From: Kribbella capetownensis
GTDB lineage: Bacteria; Actinomycetota; Actinomycetes; Propionibacteriales; Kribbellaceae
DNA: 64,000 nucleotides
Direction: 5' to 3'
NCBI RefSeq assembly: GCF_004331485.1
Contig: NZ_SJKD01000004.1
Coordinates: forward strand, 124,001 to 188,000
The notes beneath the pieces were generated by a model, which was given only the letters and a program-made list of their open reading frames with translations, ran no database searches and had not been told where the DNA came from. Position 1 is the first letter of the stretch. Every line of letters begins with the position of its first letter. Of the stretch, positions 35,310-43,512 are shown piece after piece. The position numbers and the translations under genes were made by a program.

Positions 35310-36107
35310 GTGACCGATGCAGCGAAGACTGACCTGGCAGAGCGCCTGCTGGTCGTGTACGACGAGCAGATGCGCGGGACGAGCGAGACCGCCGACGTAC
35401 CGACGAGCTGGGACGGACCGGTCGTCCGCGTCGAGTACCCGAGCCGGGGGTTCGTCAGTTACCGCACTCTCGAGGGCCTGGACGACGCCGAGGTGGACGC
35501 CCTGATCGCACGCCAGCGGGACTTCTTCGCGGCGAAGGGTCAGGCGGTCGAGTGGAAGCTCCGCGGCCATGACCTCCCGGCGGATCTGCCGGACCGGCTG
35601 CGTGCGGCCGGCTTCGAGCCCGAGGACCAGGAGACCGTTCTCGTCGCCGACAGCGCGGACATCGCCGAACGCCTGCGCGGCCGTGCGACCGTCGAGGGAG
35701 TGACGATCGGCCTGGTGAACGCCCGCGCCGACTTCGAGCGCATCGCCGCGATGGAGTCGACCGTCTGGAACGAGAACTGGTCCTGGCTGGCTGACGACCT
35801 GGAACGTCGCCACGCGACCGGCCTGACCGACATCTACGTAGCCGAAGCCGACGGGGAAGTCGTGGCGGCGGCGTGGGCGGTCTACAAGAAGGGCACCGAG
35901 TTCACCGGTCTCTGGGGTGGCTCGACGCTGGCCGACTGGCGCGGCCAGGGCATCTACAAGGCGCTGGTTGCGGTTCGCGCCGCCCGTGCGGTCGAGCTCG
36001 GCTACCGCTACCTCCATGTCGACGCCTCCGACGACAGTTCCCCGATCCTTCAGCGTCTCGGCTTCCTCGCCATCACCACGACGACGCCGTACGTCCACAC
36101 GCCCTAG
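35310..36107 (+). CDS. GNAT-family N-acetyltransferase
   Basis: This 265-residue protein has an N-terminal half of unclear fold and a C-terminal GNAT domain. The core is visible as IYVAEADGEVVAAAWAVYKK, then the acetyl-CoA loop STLADWRGQGIYKALVAVRAARA and the last strand YRYLHVDASDDSSPILQRLGF. GTG 35310 is used. It converges on another GNAT gene with a four-base overlap. The acceptor is unknown. Confidence 0.82.
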   Translation: MTDAAKTDLAERLLVVYDEQMRGTSETADVPTSWDGPVVRVEYPSRGFVSYRTLEGLDDAEVDALIARQRDFFAAKGQAVEWKLRGHDLPADLPDRLRAAGFEPEDQETVLVADSADIAERLRGRATVEGVTIGLVNARADFERIAAMESTVWNENWSWLADDLERRHATGLTDIYVAEADGEVVAAAWAVYKKGTEFTGLWGGSTLADWRGQGIYKALVAVRAARAVELGYRYLHVDASDDSSPILQRLGFLAITTTTPYVHTP

Positions 36108-36700
36108 TGACCTGACCTCGCCGGCCGGTAGAGGGCGTAGTGGATCGGGCCGTCATGGGGGAGTTGCAGTTCCGCGACGGTGACGAAGCCCAGGGACTCG
36201 TAGAACGGCAGGTTCGCCGGGTCCTGGGTTTCGAGGAACGCCGGTGAGTGCTCCTGATCAGCCGCGGCCAGACCGGGCGCGACCACCGCACGGCCGAGTC
36301 CTTGGTGCTGACGGTTGGGCTCGACACCGAGCAGTCCCAGGAACCAGATCGGCTCCCGCGGACGGAAGGTGCCCATCGCCTGCTCGTACTCCGCGGCGAG
36401 CGGCGCCCGCGAACCGGCGAGCGCCTGGAACGCGTCCGCATGCGGCGCGAAGACGTCGACCGGCGTCGACGGAGTCGTCCAGACCGCGACGGCGCTGACA
36501 TCGTCAGTGACCCAGACACGTCCTTGGGCCAGGCCGATCTCGGTCAGGAACAGGCGCTGGTACTGCGCGAGTCTGGCCGGATAGTCGTCCGGGTCGAGGC
36601 CCATCCGGGTCATCGGATAGTCCTCGAACGCGCGCGCCAGCGTCCGGACCGCGGGCTCGACGTCCGAGACCGTTGCCTGCCGCACCTTCTGGCTGCCCAT
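36104..36700 (-). CDS. GNAT-family N-acetyltransferase
   Basis: This 198-residue single-domain GNAT protein has WFLGLLGVEPNRQHQGLGRAV as the acetyl-CoA motif A, a WVTDDVSAVAVWTTP strand, and LPFYESLGFVTVAELQLP at the end. The overall pattern is that of small-molecule acetyltransferases near drug-resistance types. It is 4 nt from the SGNH hydrolase gene upstream on the same strand, so the two are probably one transcript. The acceptor is unknown. Confidence 0.85.
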   Translation of the reverse strand: MGSQKVRQATVSDVEPAVRTLARAFEDYPMTRMGLDPDDYPARLAQYQRLFLTEIGLAQGRVWVTDDVSAVAVWTTPSTPVDVFAPHADAFQALAGSRAPLAAEYEQAMGTFRPREPIWFLGLLGVEPNRQHQGLGRAVVAPGLAAADQEHSPAFLETQDPANLPFYESLGFVTVAELQLPHDGPIHYALYRPARSGH

Positions 36701-36704
36701 CGCG

Positions 36705-37502
36705 TCAGACCCTCAGTGCGCCGATCACGAGCTCCGCGACGGCGCGCATGCCGGCCGCGTTGGGGTGATACGGGACGACGCCGCCGAGCAGTCCCGGCGG
36801 GCGCAGCGTGAACGCGGTGGTCCACGGCTCCGGCGAGCCGATGGCGTGGTCGCGGCTGGCGGCCGACACGGCGACCAGGTCCGCGCCGCCGGCCGCGGCA
36901 GCCTTGGCGAACGCGGCAGCGAGACCATCGGCCATCATCGCGATGCTCGGCAGCTGCTCTTCGTTCAGCGGTACGTCGAGACGCGGCCGGGTGCTCGGTC
37001 CGACCAGGGTCAGGTAGTCGACGAGCACGATGCGGGCCTGCGGAGCTCGCTCGCGGACCTGCTCGACGACGTTCGTGAGCGAGTCGGTGATGGCCTGGTA
37101 GTCCGCGTCCTCCTTGAGGTAGCTGACCCGGGCGCGGATTCGGTTCGCGACGCGGCGGCCGAGGAGAGTGGCCGGTTTCGCGAGGGTGTTGAGCATGCTG
37201 CCGCGGATGAACGTCCCGACGTAGTCGAGATCGTTGCCTCCGACCGTGATCGTGACAAGGGCGGCGTCCGGCGTGACGGCGTCGAGTTGCGGTGGCGCGT
37301 CGTCCTGCTGTGTGTCGAGGACGTGCGCAGTGGTGGCGCCGGAGTACGTCACGTCCACGAGGTCCAGGCCGAACTCCGCGGCGACCAGGTGCGCATAGTT
37401 GCTCCCCGATCGACCCGCCGGCCGGTGCACGATCGGGTCGATTCCCGGTCCCGCCGCGAAGGAACTGCCAAGGGCGACGTACCGGCTGCCGGGATCGATC
37501 AC
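36705..37502 (-). CDS. SGNH/GDSL-family hydrolase
   Basis: This 265-residue esterase or lipase has the nucleophile Ser in block I (ALGSSFAAGPG), block III Asn in GGNDLDYVG and the catalytic His in block V (VPYHPNAAGM). GTG 37502 gives the family start VIDPGSRYVALGSS; GTG 37526 would add eight residues. No signal peptide is seen, so it should be cytoplasmic. It diverges from the sacsin-like gene and precedes a GNAT gene. Confidence 0.82.
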   Translation of the reverse strand: MIDPGSRYVALGSSFAAGPGIDPIVHRPAGRSGSNYAHLVAAEFGLDLVDVTYSGATTAHVLDTQQDDAPPQLDAVTPDAALVTITVGGNDLDYVGTFIRGSMLNTLAKPATLLGRRVANRIRARVSYLKEDADYQAITDSLTNVVEQVRERAPQARIVLVDYLTLVGPSTRPRLDVPLNEEQLPSIAMMADGLAAAFAKAAAAGGADLVAVSAASRDHAIGSPEPWTTAFTLRPPGLLGGVVPYHPNAAGMRAVAELVIGALRV

Positions 37503-37573
37503 CTGCCCACGATAGCGACCCGACACCACGAGCCGACCACCCCGTCCGGAGCGGCACCCGGCATACTGCACCG

Positions 37574-40540
37574 GTGAGCGACGACGTGTTCGGTACGGCG
37601 GGGATTCGCGAGCGGGTGCTGGCCGGGTGGTCGGCGGCGCCGGTGCGGTTCCGCGAGGACGCCAACGCCGAAGAGGATCTCGTCCTCGGCGGGTACGCCG
37701 ACCGCCTGGTGATCGAACTGGCGCAGAACGCGGCCGACGCCGCGGCACGGGCCGGTGCGCCGGGTCGCGTTCTCTACGAGCTCCGTGGCAGCACGCTGGT
37801 CGTGGCGAACACGGGTACGCCGTTGTCCGCCGAAGGAGTCGAGTCACTCGCGACCCTGCGCGCCTCGGCCAAGCGGGACGAGGCCGCGGTCGGGCGGTTC
37901 GGGGTCGGGTTCTCCGCTGTCCTCGCGGTAACCGACGAGCCGGTGATCCTGTCGCGCACCGGCGGCGTGCGGTTCTCGAAGGCGGACACGGCGGCGGCGA
38001 TCGTGGCGGTCGGGTCGTCCGGGCTGGATACCGAAGTACGGCGGCGCGACGGGCAGGTGCCGGTGTTGCGGCTGCCGTTCGAAGCCGACGGTGAGCCGCC
38101 GGAGGGCTACGACACCGCCGTGATCCTGCCATTGCGGGACGAGAACGCGGCCGCGCTGGTTCGCCGGCTGCTCGAGGAGGCGGGCGACGCGCTGCTGCTC
38201 GCGCTACCGGATCTCGAGCGGATCGACATCGACACCGTGGACGGGCACAGGGTCCTGGAAGACGCCGAGGCCCGCTGGTGGGTCGGTCGCTCCGCCGGTG
38301 TCTTCGACGACCGCGAACGCGAAGAACTGCTCGCTGATCGCCCGATCGAAGAGCGCGCTCGTCCGACCTGGTCGATTCTCTGGGCGCTCCCACGTGACCA
38401 GGTGGAGCTGCCTGGGGTCGTGCAGGCGCCTACTCCGACCGACGAACCGTTGTCGTTGCCGGCGCTGTTGCTGGCGAGCTTCCCGCTGGACCCGACCCGG
38501 CGGCACGTCGCCAAGGGTCCGCTGACCGATCGACTGGTCCGCGAAGCTGCGACGGCGTACGCCGGTCTGCTGCAGGCGCGTGTCGAGGACGGCGACGACG
38601 TACTCCACCTCGTGCCGACCGGACTCGCGGCGGGAGCGCTTGATCGCGCACTCCGGGGGGAGATCGTCGCCGTCCTGCCCGGGATCCCGATCGTGCGTGC
38701 CGTCGAGGACGGGACATTGCTCCGGCCGCGGGACGCGGTCGTGGTGGACGGCGCCGATGCCGCGTTCAACGCAGTACTCGCGCCGATTGTCCGAGGATTG
38801 ATCAGGTCGACGCTGCAGGACAGGCTGGCCCTCGAAACGCTCGGCGTCCGGAGGCTCGAGCTGGCCGAGGTTGTCGATCAACTCGGGGGAGTGGCCGCCG
38901 ACGAATCTCCCGCGTGGTGGAGCGCTCTCTACGCGTCGCTCAGTGGCATGGTCACCGATGCGCTGCTGCGTGAATCCCTCGGCACGCTTCCGGTCCCGCT
39001 CGCCGACGGTCGGCTCGTGCGTGGGGTCCGCGGTCTGCTCTTGCCAGGACCGGAGATTCCGACCGGCGTCCTCGCTGCCTTTGGGGAGTACGGCGTACGC
39101 ATTGTGCACCCGGAGGCGGTGGACCCGGCGCTTGAGCGGCTCGGGGCGCTTCCCGCGGCGCCGCGATCGTTGCTCGAGGACAGCGCCGTACGGACGGCAG
39201 TCGAGCACTCCGTCGATGCCGATGATCCGGATGCGATCGCGGATGCCGTGTTGAGTCTGGTCGCTGCGGATCCGTCGCAGGCCGATGGACTGTGGTGGCT
39301 CTCGGACCTTGTCCTGCGTGAGGCCGACGGGGAGTTGGTGCCGGCGAACGCGCTGGTGATTCCCGGGTCCGAGGCCGCGGAGGTGCTCGACGACGAGGAG
39401 GTCGCGCCGATCGATCGCGCCGTACTCGACCGGTACGGTCTGCCGGCGCTGGAGGCGGTCGGCGTACTCGCGACGCTCGGCCTGGTGACTGCCTCGGACG
39501 TCGCGCTCGACCAATTGCCCGAGTCATTGAAGGACTTGGACGGCATCGAGGACTGGGCGTACGACGTGGCGCCGGATGGATCTCGGTACGGCGCGACCGT
39601 TGGCGAGCTGAGTGCGATCCGCGACCTGGACTGGATCACCGACGACGCTTGGCCGCGGGTTCTCGAGCTGCTCGGATCGTCTCCGGACCTGCGTCGAGCA
39701 CTGGTGACGCAGGTGCGCGTTGTCGGGCCGGACGACCGGCCGCTCGGCGTACCGTCGTACTCGGCCTGGTGGATTCGCGAGCGCGTGGTGCTGGAGGATG
39801 GAGAGCCGCTGGCCGGGCGGGCCGATCCGGATGCGGAGCCGGTGCTGGCGACGTTCCTCGACGAGGCGCCCGAATGGACCGCGGGGCTTGATCCTGAGGT
39901 GCGGACGGCGATTGGGCTGGTTCGCGAGGTCGGCGATCTCGATGCCGATGGCATCAGTCTGGTGCTGGAGCGGATTGCCGATCCTGAGCGCGAGGTCGAC
40001 GAGAGCGCCCTCCTGCGTCTCTGGCGTCAGCTGGGCACGCTGTCGCTCTTCCCGGGTGATGCGCCGGATCACGTACGGGTGCTTGGCGACGACGGGCTCA
40101 CCCAGGTGATCGACGCGGGTGAGGCGGTGGTCGTCGACGGACCGATGTGGTTGCAGCGCGAGGATCTCGGTGGTTTTGTGGTGGCGTCCGGTGCGGCGGC
40201 GGACGGCTTGAGCGACCTGTTCGACGTACCGATGGCGCAGGAAGTTGCCGAGGGCAAGATCGATGGGGAGGGTACGGCGGCCGACGTGCCTGAGATCGTC
40301 CGTGAGCTGGTCCCCGGGGTCCCGCAGACCTGGTGGGAACACGAGGAACTCACCGTCGACGGGGTCGAGGTGTCGTGGTGGGTCGACGGCGACGGCGCGC
40401 CACACGCCGCGACGTTCGACGGCCTGGCCAAAGCACTAGCGTGGGCCAGCGGCCGCTGGGACCAGCGCCACGTAATCCGCGCCGTACTCAACGAACCCCA
40501 CCGAACCTCCGAACTCCTCACCGACGCCGCCTACGACTGA
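37574..40540 (+). CDS. Sacsin/HSP90-like ATPase-domain protein
   Basis: This is a 988-residue protein with an N-terminal GHKL (HSP90-type) ATP-binding domain. The N-box is in RLVIELAQNAADAAARAG, the glycine motifs are LVVANTGTPLS and GRFGVGFSAVLAV. The remaining 700 residues are Leu/Val/Asp-rich and acidic with no domain I recognise, as in actinobacterial proteins described as having a sacsin N-terminal ATP-binding-like domain. GTG 37574 gives the conserved start VSDDVFGTAGIRERV. A chaperone-like role is inferred from the domain only. It stands alone on the plus strand. Confidence 0.8.
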   Translation: MSDDVFGTAGIRERVLAGWSAAPVRFREDANAEEDLVLGGYADRLVIELAQNAADAAARAGAPGRVLYELRGSTLVVANTGTPLSAEGVESLATLRASAKRDEAAVGRFGVGFSAVLAVTDEPVILSRTGGVRFSKADTAAAIVAVGSSGLDTEVRRRDGQVPVLRLPFEADGEPPEGYDTAVILPLRDENAAALVRRLLEEAGDALLLALPDLERIDIDTVDGHRVLEDAEARWWVGRSAGVFDDREREELLADRPIEERARPTWSILWALPRDQVELPGVVQAPTPTDEPLSLPALLLASFPLDPTRRHVAKGPLTDRLVREAATAYAGLLQARVEDGDDVLHLVPTGLAAGALDRALRGEIVAVLPGIPIVRAVEDGTLLRPRDAVVVDGADAAFNAVLAPIVRGLIRSTLQDRLALETLGVRRLELAEVVDQLGGVAADESPAWWSALYASLSGMVTDALLRESLGTLPVPLADGRLVRGVRGLLLPGPEIPTGVLAAFGEYGVRIVHPEAVDPALERLGALPAAPRSLLEDSAVRTAVEHSVDADDPDAIADAVLSLVAADPSQADGLWWLSDLVLREADGELVPANALVIPGSEAAEVLDDEEVAPIDRAVLDRYGLPALEAVGVLATLGLVTASDVALDQLPESLKDLDGIEDWAYDVAPDGSRYGATVGELSAIRDLDWITDDAWPRVLELLGSSPDLRRALVTQVRVVGPDDRPLGVPSYSAWWIRERVVLEDGEPLAGRADPDAEPVLATFLDEAPEWTAGLDPEVRTAIGLVREVGDLDADGISLVLERIADPEREVDESALLRLWRQLGTLSLFPGDAPDHVRVLGDDGLTQVIDAGEAVVVDGPMWLQREDLGGFVVASGAAADGLSDLFDVPMAQEVAEGKIDGEGTAADVPEIVRELVPGVPQTWWEHEELTVDGVEVSWWVDGDGAPHAATFDGLAKALAWASGRWDQRHVIRAVLNEPHRTSELLTDAAYD

Positions 40541-42321
40541 CGGTCGGCGATAAGTTGGTGGAGGGCGGGGTTGTCGATTGTGGTGCTGAGGGTTTGGGCG
40601 GTTTGGGCTGCTTGGGGGTTGCCTAGGTGGCTTAGGTGGAGGTTGGCGTGGACCAGGAGTTCGCGGAGGTCGCAGCGGGCGGCCAGGGTGGATAGGCGGC
40701 CGGCTAGTTGGAGGGCGCGGTCGTGGTCGGACTGGTCCAGGGCTGCGGTGATCGCGGCGTCGAGGACGTGGGCGTGGACCCACTGGTAGCGGTCCGGTTC
40801 GGTGCTGGCGCGGGTGAGGGCGAGGTCGAGCCACTTGGTCGCCGCGGAATGGTCGCCTTGCTGGGTGTTCAGCATTGCGAGGCCTCGACCCGCCATCCCT
40901 TCCCAGCAAGGGTCGCCGAGCTGGCACCCCAACGCCCAAGCCTGTTCGAACCCTTCGACCGCGACGTCGAGTTTGCCGGCCTGCAGGTCGAGTTCGGCGG
41001 CGAGTGCTTGCGGCCAGGGCAGGAAGGCGATCCAGCGCTCCCGGTGGACCAGGTCGAGGGATTCCGCCAGCGCCGCCGCGGCCTCGCCGTACTCACCACG
41101 CAGTAAATGTGCGCGTCCGACCAGCGACAGCGACCACGCCTGCTGACGCCGGTCCCCGCAGCGTCCGGCGAGTTCGACGGATTCGCCCAGTTGCTCGAAT
41201 GCGGTCGGGTAGTCGGATCGGTCGGAGGAGTTCATCCCGCGTACGCCGAGGATCGCGGCGTTCTCCTCATCCGACTCGGCCAGAGCCTGGGCCTTCGCCA
41301 GCCACTCGTCACCGGTCTTCCGGCGACCGGCCTGGACCTCGATGAATCCGAGCTCGCGGAACGCGAGAACGGCCGTGGATCGCTCACCGGCCTGATCCGC
41401 CACGAGCAGTGCCTCGTGCAGAACGATCGCACCCTCCTCGTCATGACCGCGGATCGCGTGCACAAGCGCACCGCCGAGAGCCGCGAGCGCACGCGCTTCC
41501 AGCGTCTTGTCACGACACTGCACCGCCAGCGCAGCAGCCTGACGCAGACACTGCAGACCGGCATCGACCGCACCGGCAACGATCGCGGCACGTCCTGCCT
41601 GAAGCTGACTGACGGCGGCCGCGCGACCGCTCAGGGGAGCGGGTGACTGCGTCGCGGCCTGCTGCAGCGACGTCGACACCTCGATGCCTAGTTCGCGCCG
41701 GAACAGGTCTTCGCAGATCGCGATCTGCCGCAGTGCGGCGACCCGATCACCCGACGTGGCGAGGCTGCGGATCAGGAGTTCATGGTTGCCCTGCTCGTGC
41801 GGATTGATCGCGACAGCCCTGGCCGCAAAGGGAATCGCCTGGTCAGCCTGCCCGGCCGCGAGGTGAGCGACCGCGTTCTGACGCAGCCGTGCCTCGACTG
41901 CGCCGGCCACCCGGCGCCGCTCGACCAGCAACCACGACTCGAACTCCGGGCACGACTCCAGCTCCACGCCCTCCAAGAGCTCTCCGCCCAATGACAGCAG
42001 GGCTTCCGGTGCCGTCGACGGTTCGCCGACGAGCAGTACGTCGACCGTCGTGGCATCGTCGAGAGCCGTCACCACCGGATCACCCGTGAGCAGATCCGGT
42101 ACGCCGATCGCCCGGCGGAGCTCTGCCAACGTCCAGCGCAAGGCACCCAGTGGATCCTCGGCGTCGGCGAAGAACAGTTCGGCGAGGCGACGCCGGCTGG
42201 GCGGCCGCTCGGCCAGTAGCAGATAGCCGAGCAGCGCCCAGGCCTTGCGCCCCCGAGGTTGACGGCCCGGTTCGCCGTCGCGCTCGATCTCCGGTGGCCC
42301 CAGCAGACGGATCGTCGCCAA
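40531..42321 (-). CDS. BTAD-domain (SARP-like) transcriptional regulator with TPR tail
   Basis: This 596-residue protein has an N-terminal winged helix (IRLLGPPEIERDG, then LLGYLLLAERPPSRRRLAELFF), a bacterial transcriptional-activation domain (LRQNAVAHLAAGQADQAIPFA to LGIEVSTSLQQ) and about 330 residues of TPR-like helices. The start is read as TTG 42321 because GGAGGGG ends 9 nt before it; GTG 42330 directly abuts that site. A 9-bp hairpin places the ribosome site in its loop. The gene follows a methyltransferase gene by 65 nt and may be cotranscribed. It overlaps the sacsin-like gene end by 10 nt. Confidence 0.82.
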   Translation of the reverse strand: MATIRLLGPPEIERDGEPGRQPRGRKAWALLGYLLLAERPPSRRRLAELFFADAEDPLGALRWTLAELRRAIGVPDLLTGDPVVTALDDATTVDVLLVGEPSTAPEALLSLGGELLEGVELESCPEFESWLLVERRRVAGAVEARLRQNAVAHLAAGQADQAIPFAARAVAINPHEQGNHELLIRSLATSGDRVAALRQIAICEDLFRRELGIEVSTSLQQAATQSPAPLSGRAAAVSQLQAGRAAIVAGAVDAGLQCLRQAAALAVQCRDKTLEARALAALGGALVHAIRGHDEEGAIVLHEALLVADQAGERSTAVLAFRELGFIEVQAGRRKTGDEWLAKAQALAESDEENAAILGVRGMNSSDRSDYPTAFEQLGESVELAGRCGDRRQQAWSLSLVGRAHLLRGEYGEAAAALAESLDLVHRERWIAFLPWPQALAAELDLQAGKLDVAVEGFEQAWALGCQLGDPCWEGMAGRGLAMLNTQQGDHSAATKWLDLALTRASTEPDRYQWVHAHVLDAAITAALDQSDHDRALQLAGRLSTLAARCDLRELLVHANLHLSHLGNPQAAQTAQTLSTTIDNPALHQLIADRQS

Positions 42322-42346
42322 AGACCTCACCCCCTCCGTGAGGTCT
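42322..42346 (-). promoter_or_regulatory. Hairpin presenting the ribosome-binding site of the BTAD regulator
   Basis: On the minus strand, AGACCTCAC and GTGAGGTCT form a perfect 9-bp stem around the loop GGAGGGG, which is the Shine-Dalgarno sequence. The TTG start follows the stem directly. The same inverted repeat could alternatively be a protein-binding site in DNA. Confidence 0.7.
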
Positions 42347-42386
42347 CCAGTGTCACCCGCCTCCACCGATCCGGCGAGTGCACAAC

Positions 42387-43202
42387 CTAGCGGCGGGTTC
42401 CGACCGCCTCGAGGTATTCGGCGCGGGCGGCAACGGTTCCGTCGTCCGCGTAGTCGAACGCTCGCGGTACGTCGGCGAGGTCGCTGGCGAAATGGCGATA
42501 GTCCTCGCCGTCCAGGCTGCCCGCGATGCGCGTGATCGGGCCGTAGAAGTCCATGAACCACTCGGCGAAGTGCTCCGGCGAGTGGTAGCGGAACACGTAC
42601 TCGCGCTTGGTCAGCGCCGTCCACTCGACCCGGTCGCCGAACAACTCGAACAGGTGCTCCTCGGCCCCCCACAGTGTGGCGGGCTGGACACCGGCGGGTG
42701 GCGGCGCCCACTTCGAGACGACCTTGAACAGCTGGCCGATCATCCCGGCCGGCGTCCAGGACGCCAGCGCGATCTTCCCGCCCGGCTTGGTGACCCGGAC
42801 CAGTTCGTCCGCGGCCTGCTGATGGTTCGGCGCGAACATCACGCCCACGGTGCTGCCCACGAGGTCGAACGACTTGTCCGGCAGCGGAAGGTTCTCCGCG
42901 TCCCCCTCGGTGAACGTCACCGGCAAGTGCTCCGCCGCAGCCCGCTCACGCCCCTGCTCCAGCAGGTTCACGGCGTAGTCCACGCCGGTCGCTTCGGCGA
43001 AACGGCGTGCTGCCGCCATCGCCACATTGCCCTGACCGCACGCGACGTCGAGCACCTGTTGCCCGGCGCGCACATCGGCGGCCTCGACCAGGAGCTCGGC
43101 GATGATCTGCAACGTGTTGCCCACGCGTGGGTAGTCGCCGGTCTGCCAACCGGCCCGCTGCTTGTCCTTGATCGCCTCGAAGTCCACGGTCGTACTCGTC
43201 AT
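42387..43202 (-). CDS. Class I SAM-dependent methyltransferase
   Basis: This 271-residue enzyme has a Rossmann fold with motif I VLDVACGQGNVAMAAA, motif II region VTFTEGDAENLPLPDKSFD and motif III KPGGKIALASWTP. It resembles the UbiE/COQ5-like small-molecule methyltransferases. ATG 43202 gives a normal N-terminus (MTSTTVDFEAIKDKQRAGW). The BTAD regulator follows on the same strand. The acceptor is unknown. Confidence 0.85.
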   Translation of the reverse strand: MTSTTVDFEAIKDKQRAGWQTGDYPRVGNTLQIIAELLVEAADVRAGQQVLDVACGQGNVAMAAARRFAEATGVDYAVNLLEQGRERAAAEHLPVTFTEGDAENLPLPDKSFDLVGSTVGVMFAPNHQQAADELVRVTKPGGKIALASWTPAGMIGQLFKVVSKWAPPPAGVQPATLWGAEEHLFELFGDRVEWTALTKREYVFRYHSPEHFAEWFMDFYGPITRIAGSLDGEDYRHFASDLADVPRAFDYADDGTVAARAEYLEAVGTRR

Positions 43203-43420
43203 GTCTCCCCCTGGAAGTCACTACCACTTCGGAATCGTTTCCGGCCGCTGTGATGGCCGATACCGGACATCGAACTCGGTCACCGTGTGACGCGGCGTGT
43301 GACGACGACGACCAGACCAACCGTGCGCCCGGTCACGCAGAGCAAAACATCGTTGTCAGAGGTTGGTATATCCACTGATCTGCGCATTCGATGATCAGGT
43401 TCCAACGTGGCAATGAACTC
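43203..43420. other. Intergenic stretch upstream of the peptide ABC operon
   Basis: No gene is seen between the methyltransferase gene and the promoter of the ABC operon. An imperfect inverted repeat (AACGTGGCAA from about 43404, and TTGCCAACGTT from 43421) overlaps the -35 box at its right end. Confidence 0.5.
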
Positions 43421-43449
43421 TTGCCAACGTTGTCAACGCTACTTATAGT
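43421..43449 (+). promoter_or_regulatory. Promoter of the peptide ABC operon with LacI-type operator
   Basis: TTGCCA (43421-43426) and TATAGT (43444-43449) are exactly 17 nt apart. TGCCAACGTTGTCA (43422-43435) fits the LacI-family consensus TGnnAACGnTnnCA and lies across the -35 box and spacer, so a bound repressor would exclude RNA polymerase. No LacI-family gene is in the window. Confidence 0.75.
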
Positions 43450-43512
43450 CCGTGACACCTCTCGGTCGGTGATCGCCCTGTCCGCGCAATGAAAACGGAG
43501 GTGACTTTCGTC

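Noticed and set aside
37503..38393. Upstream extension of the SGNH hydrolase to 562 residues
   Set aside because: The added part is Arg/Pro-rich and antisense to the sacsin-like gene's ATPase domain.
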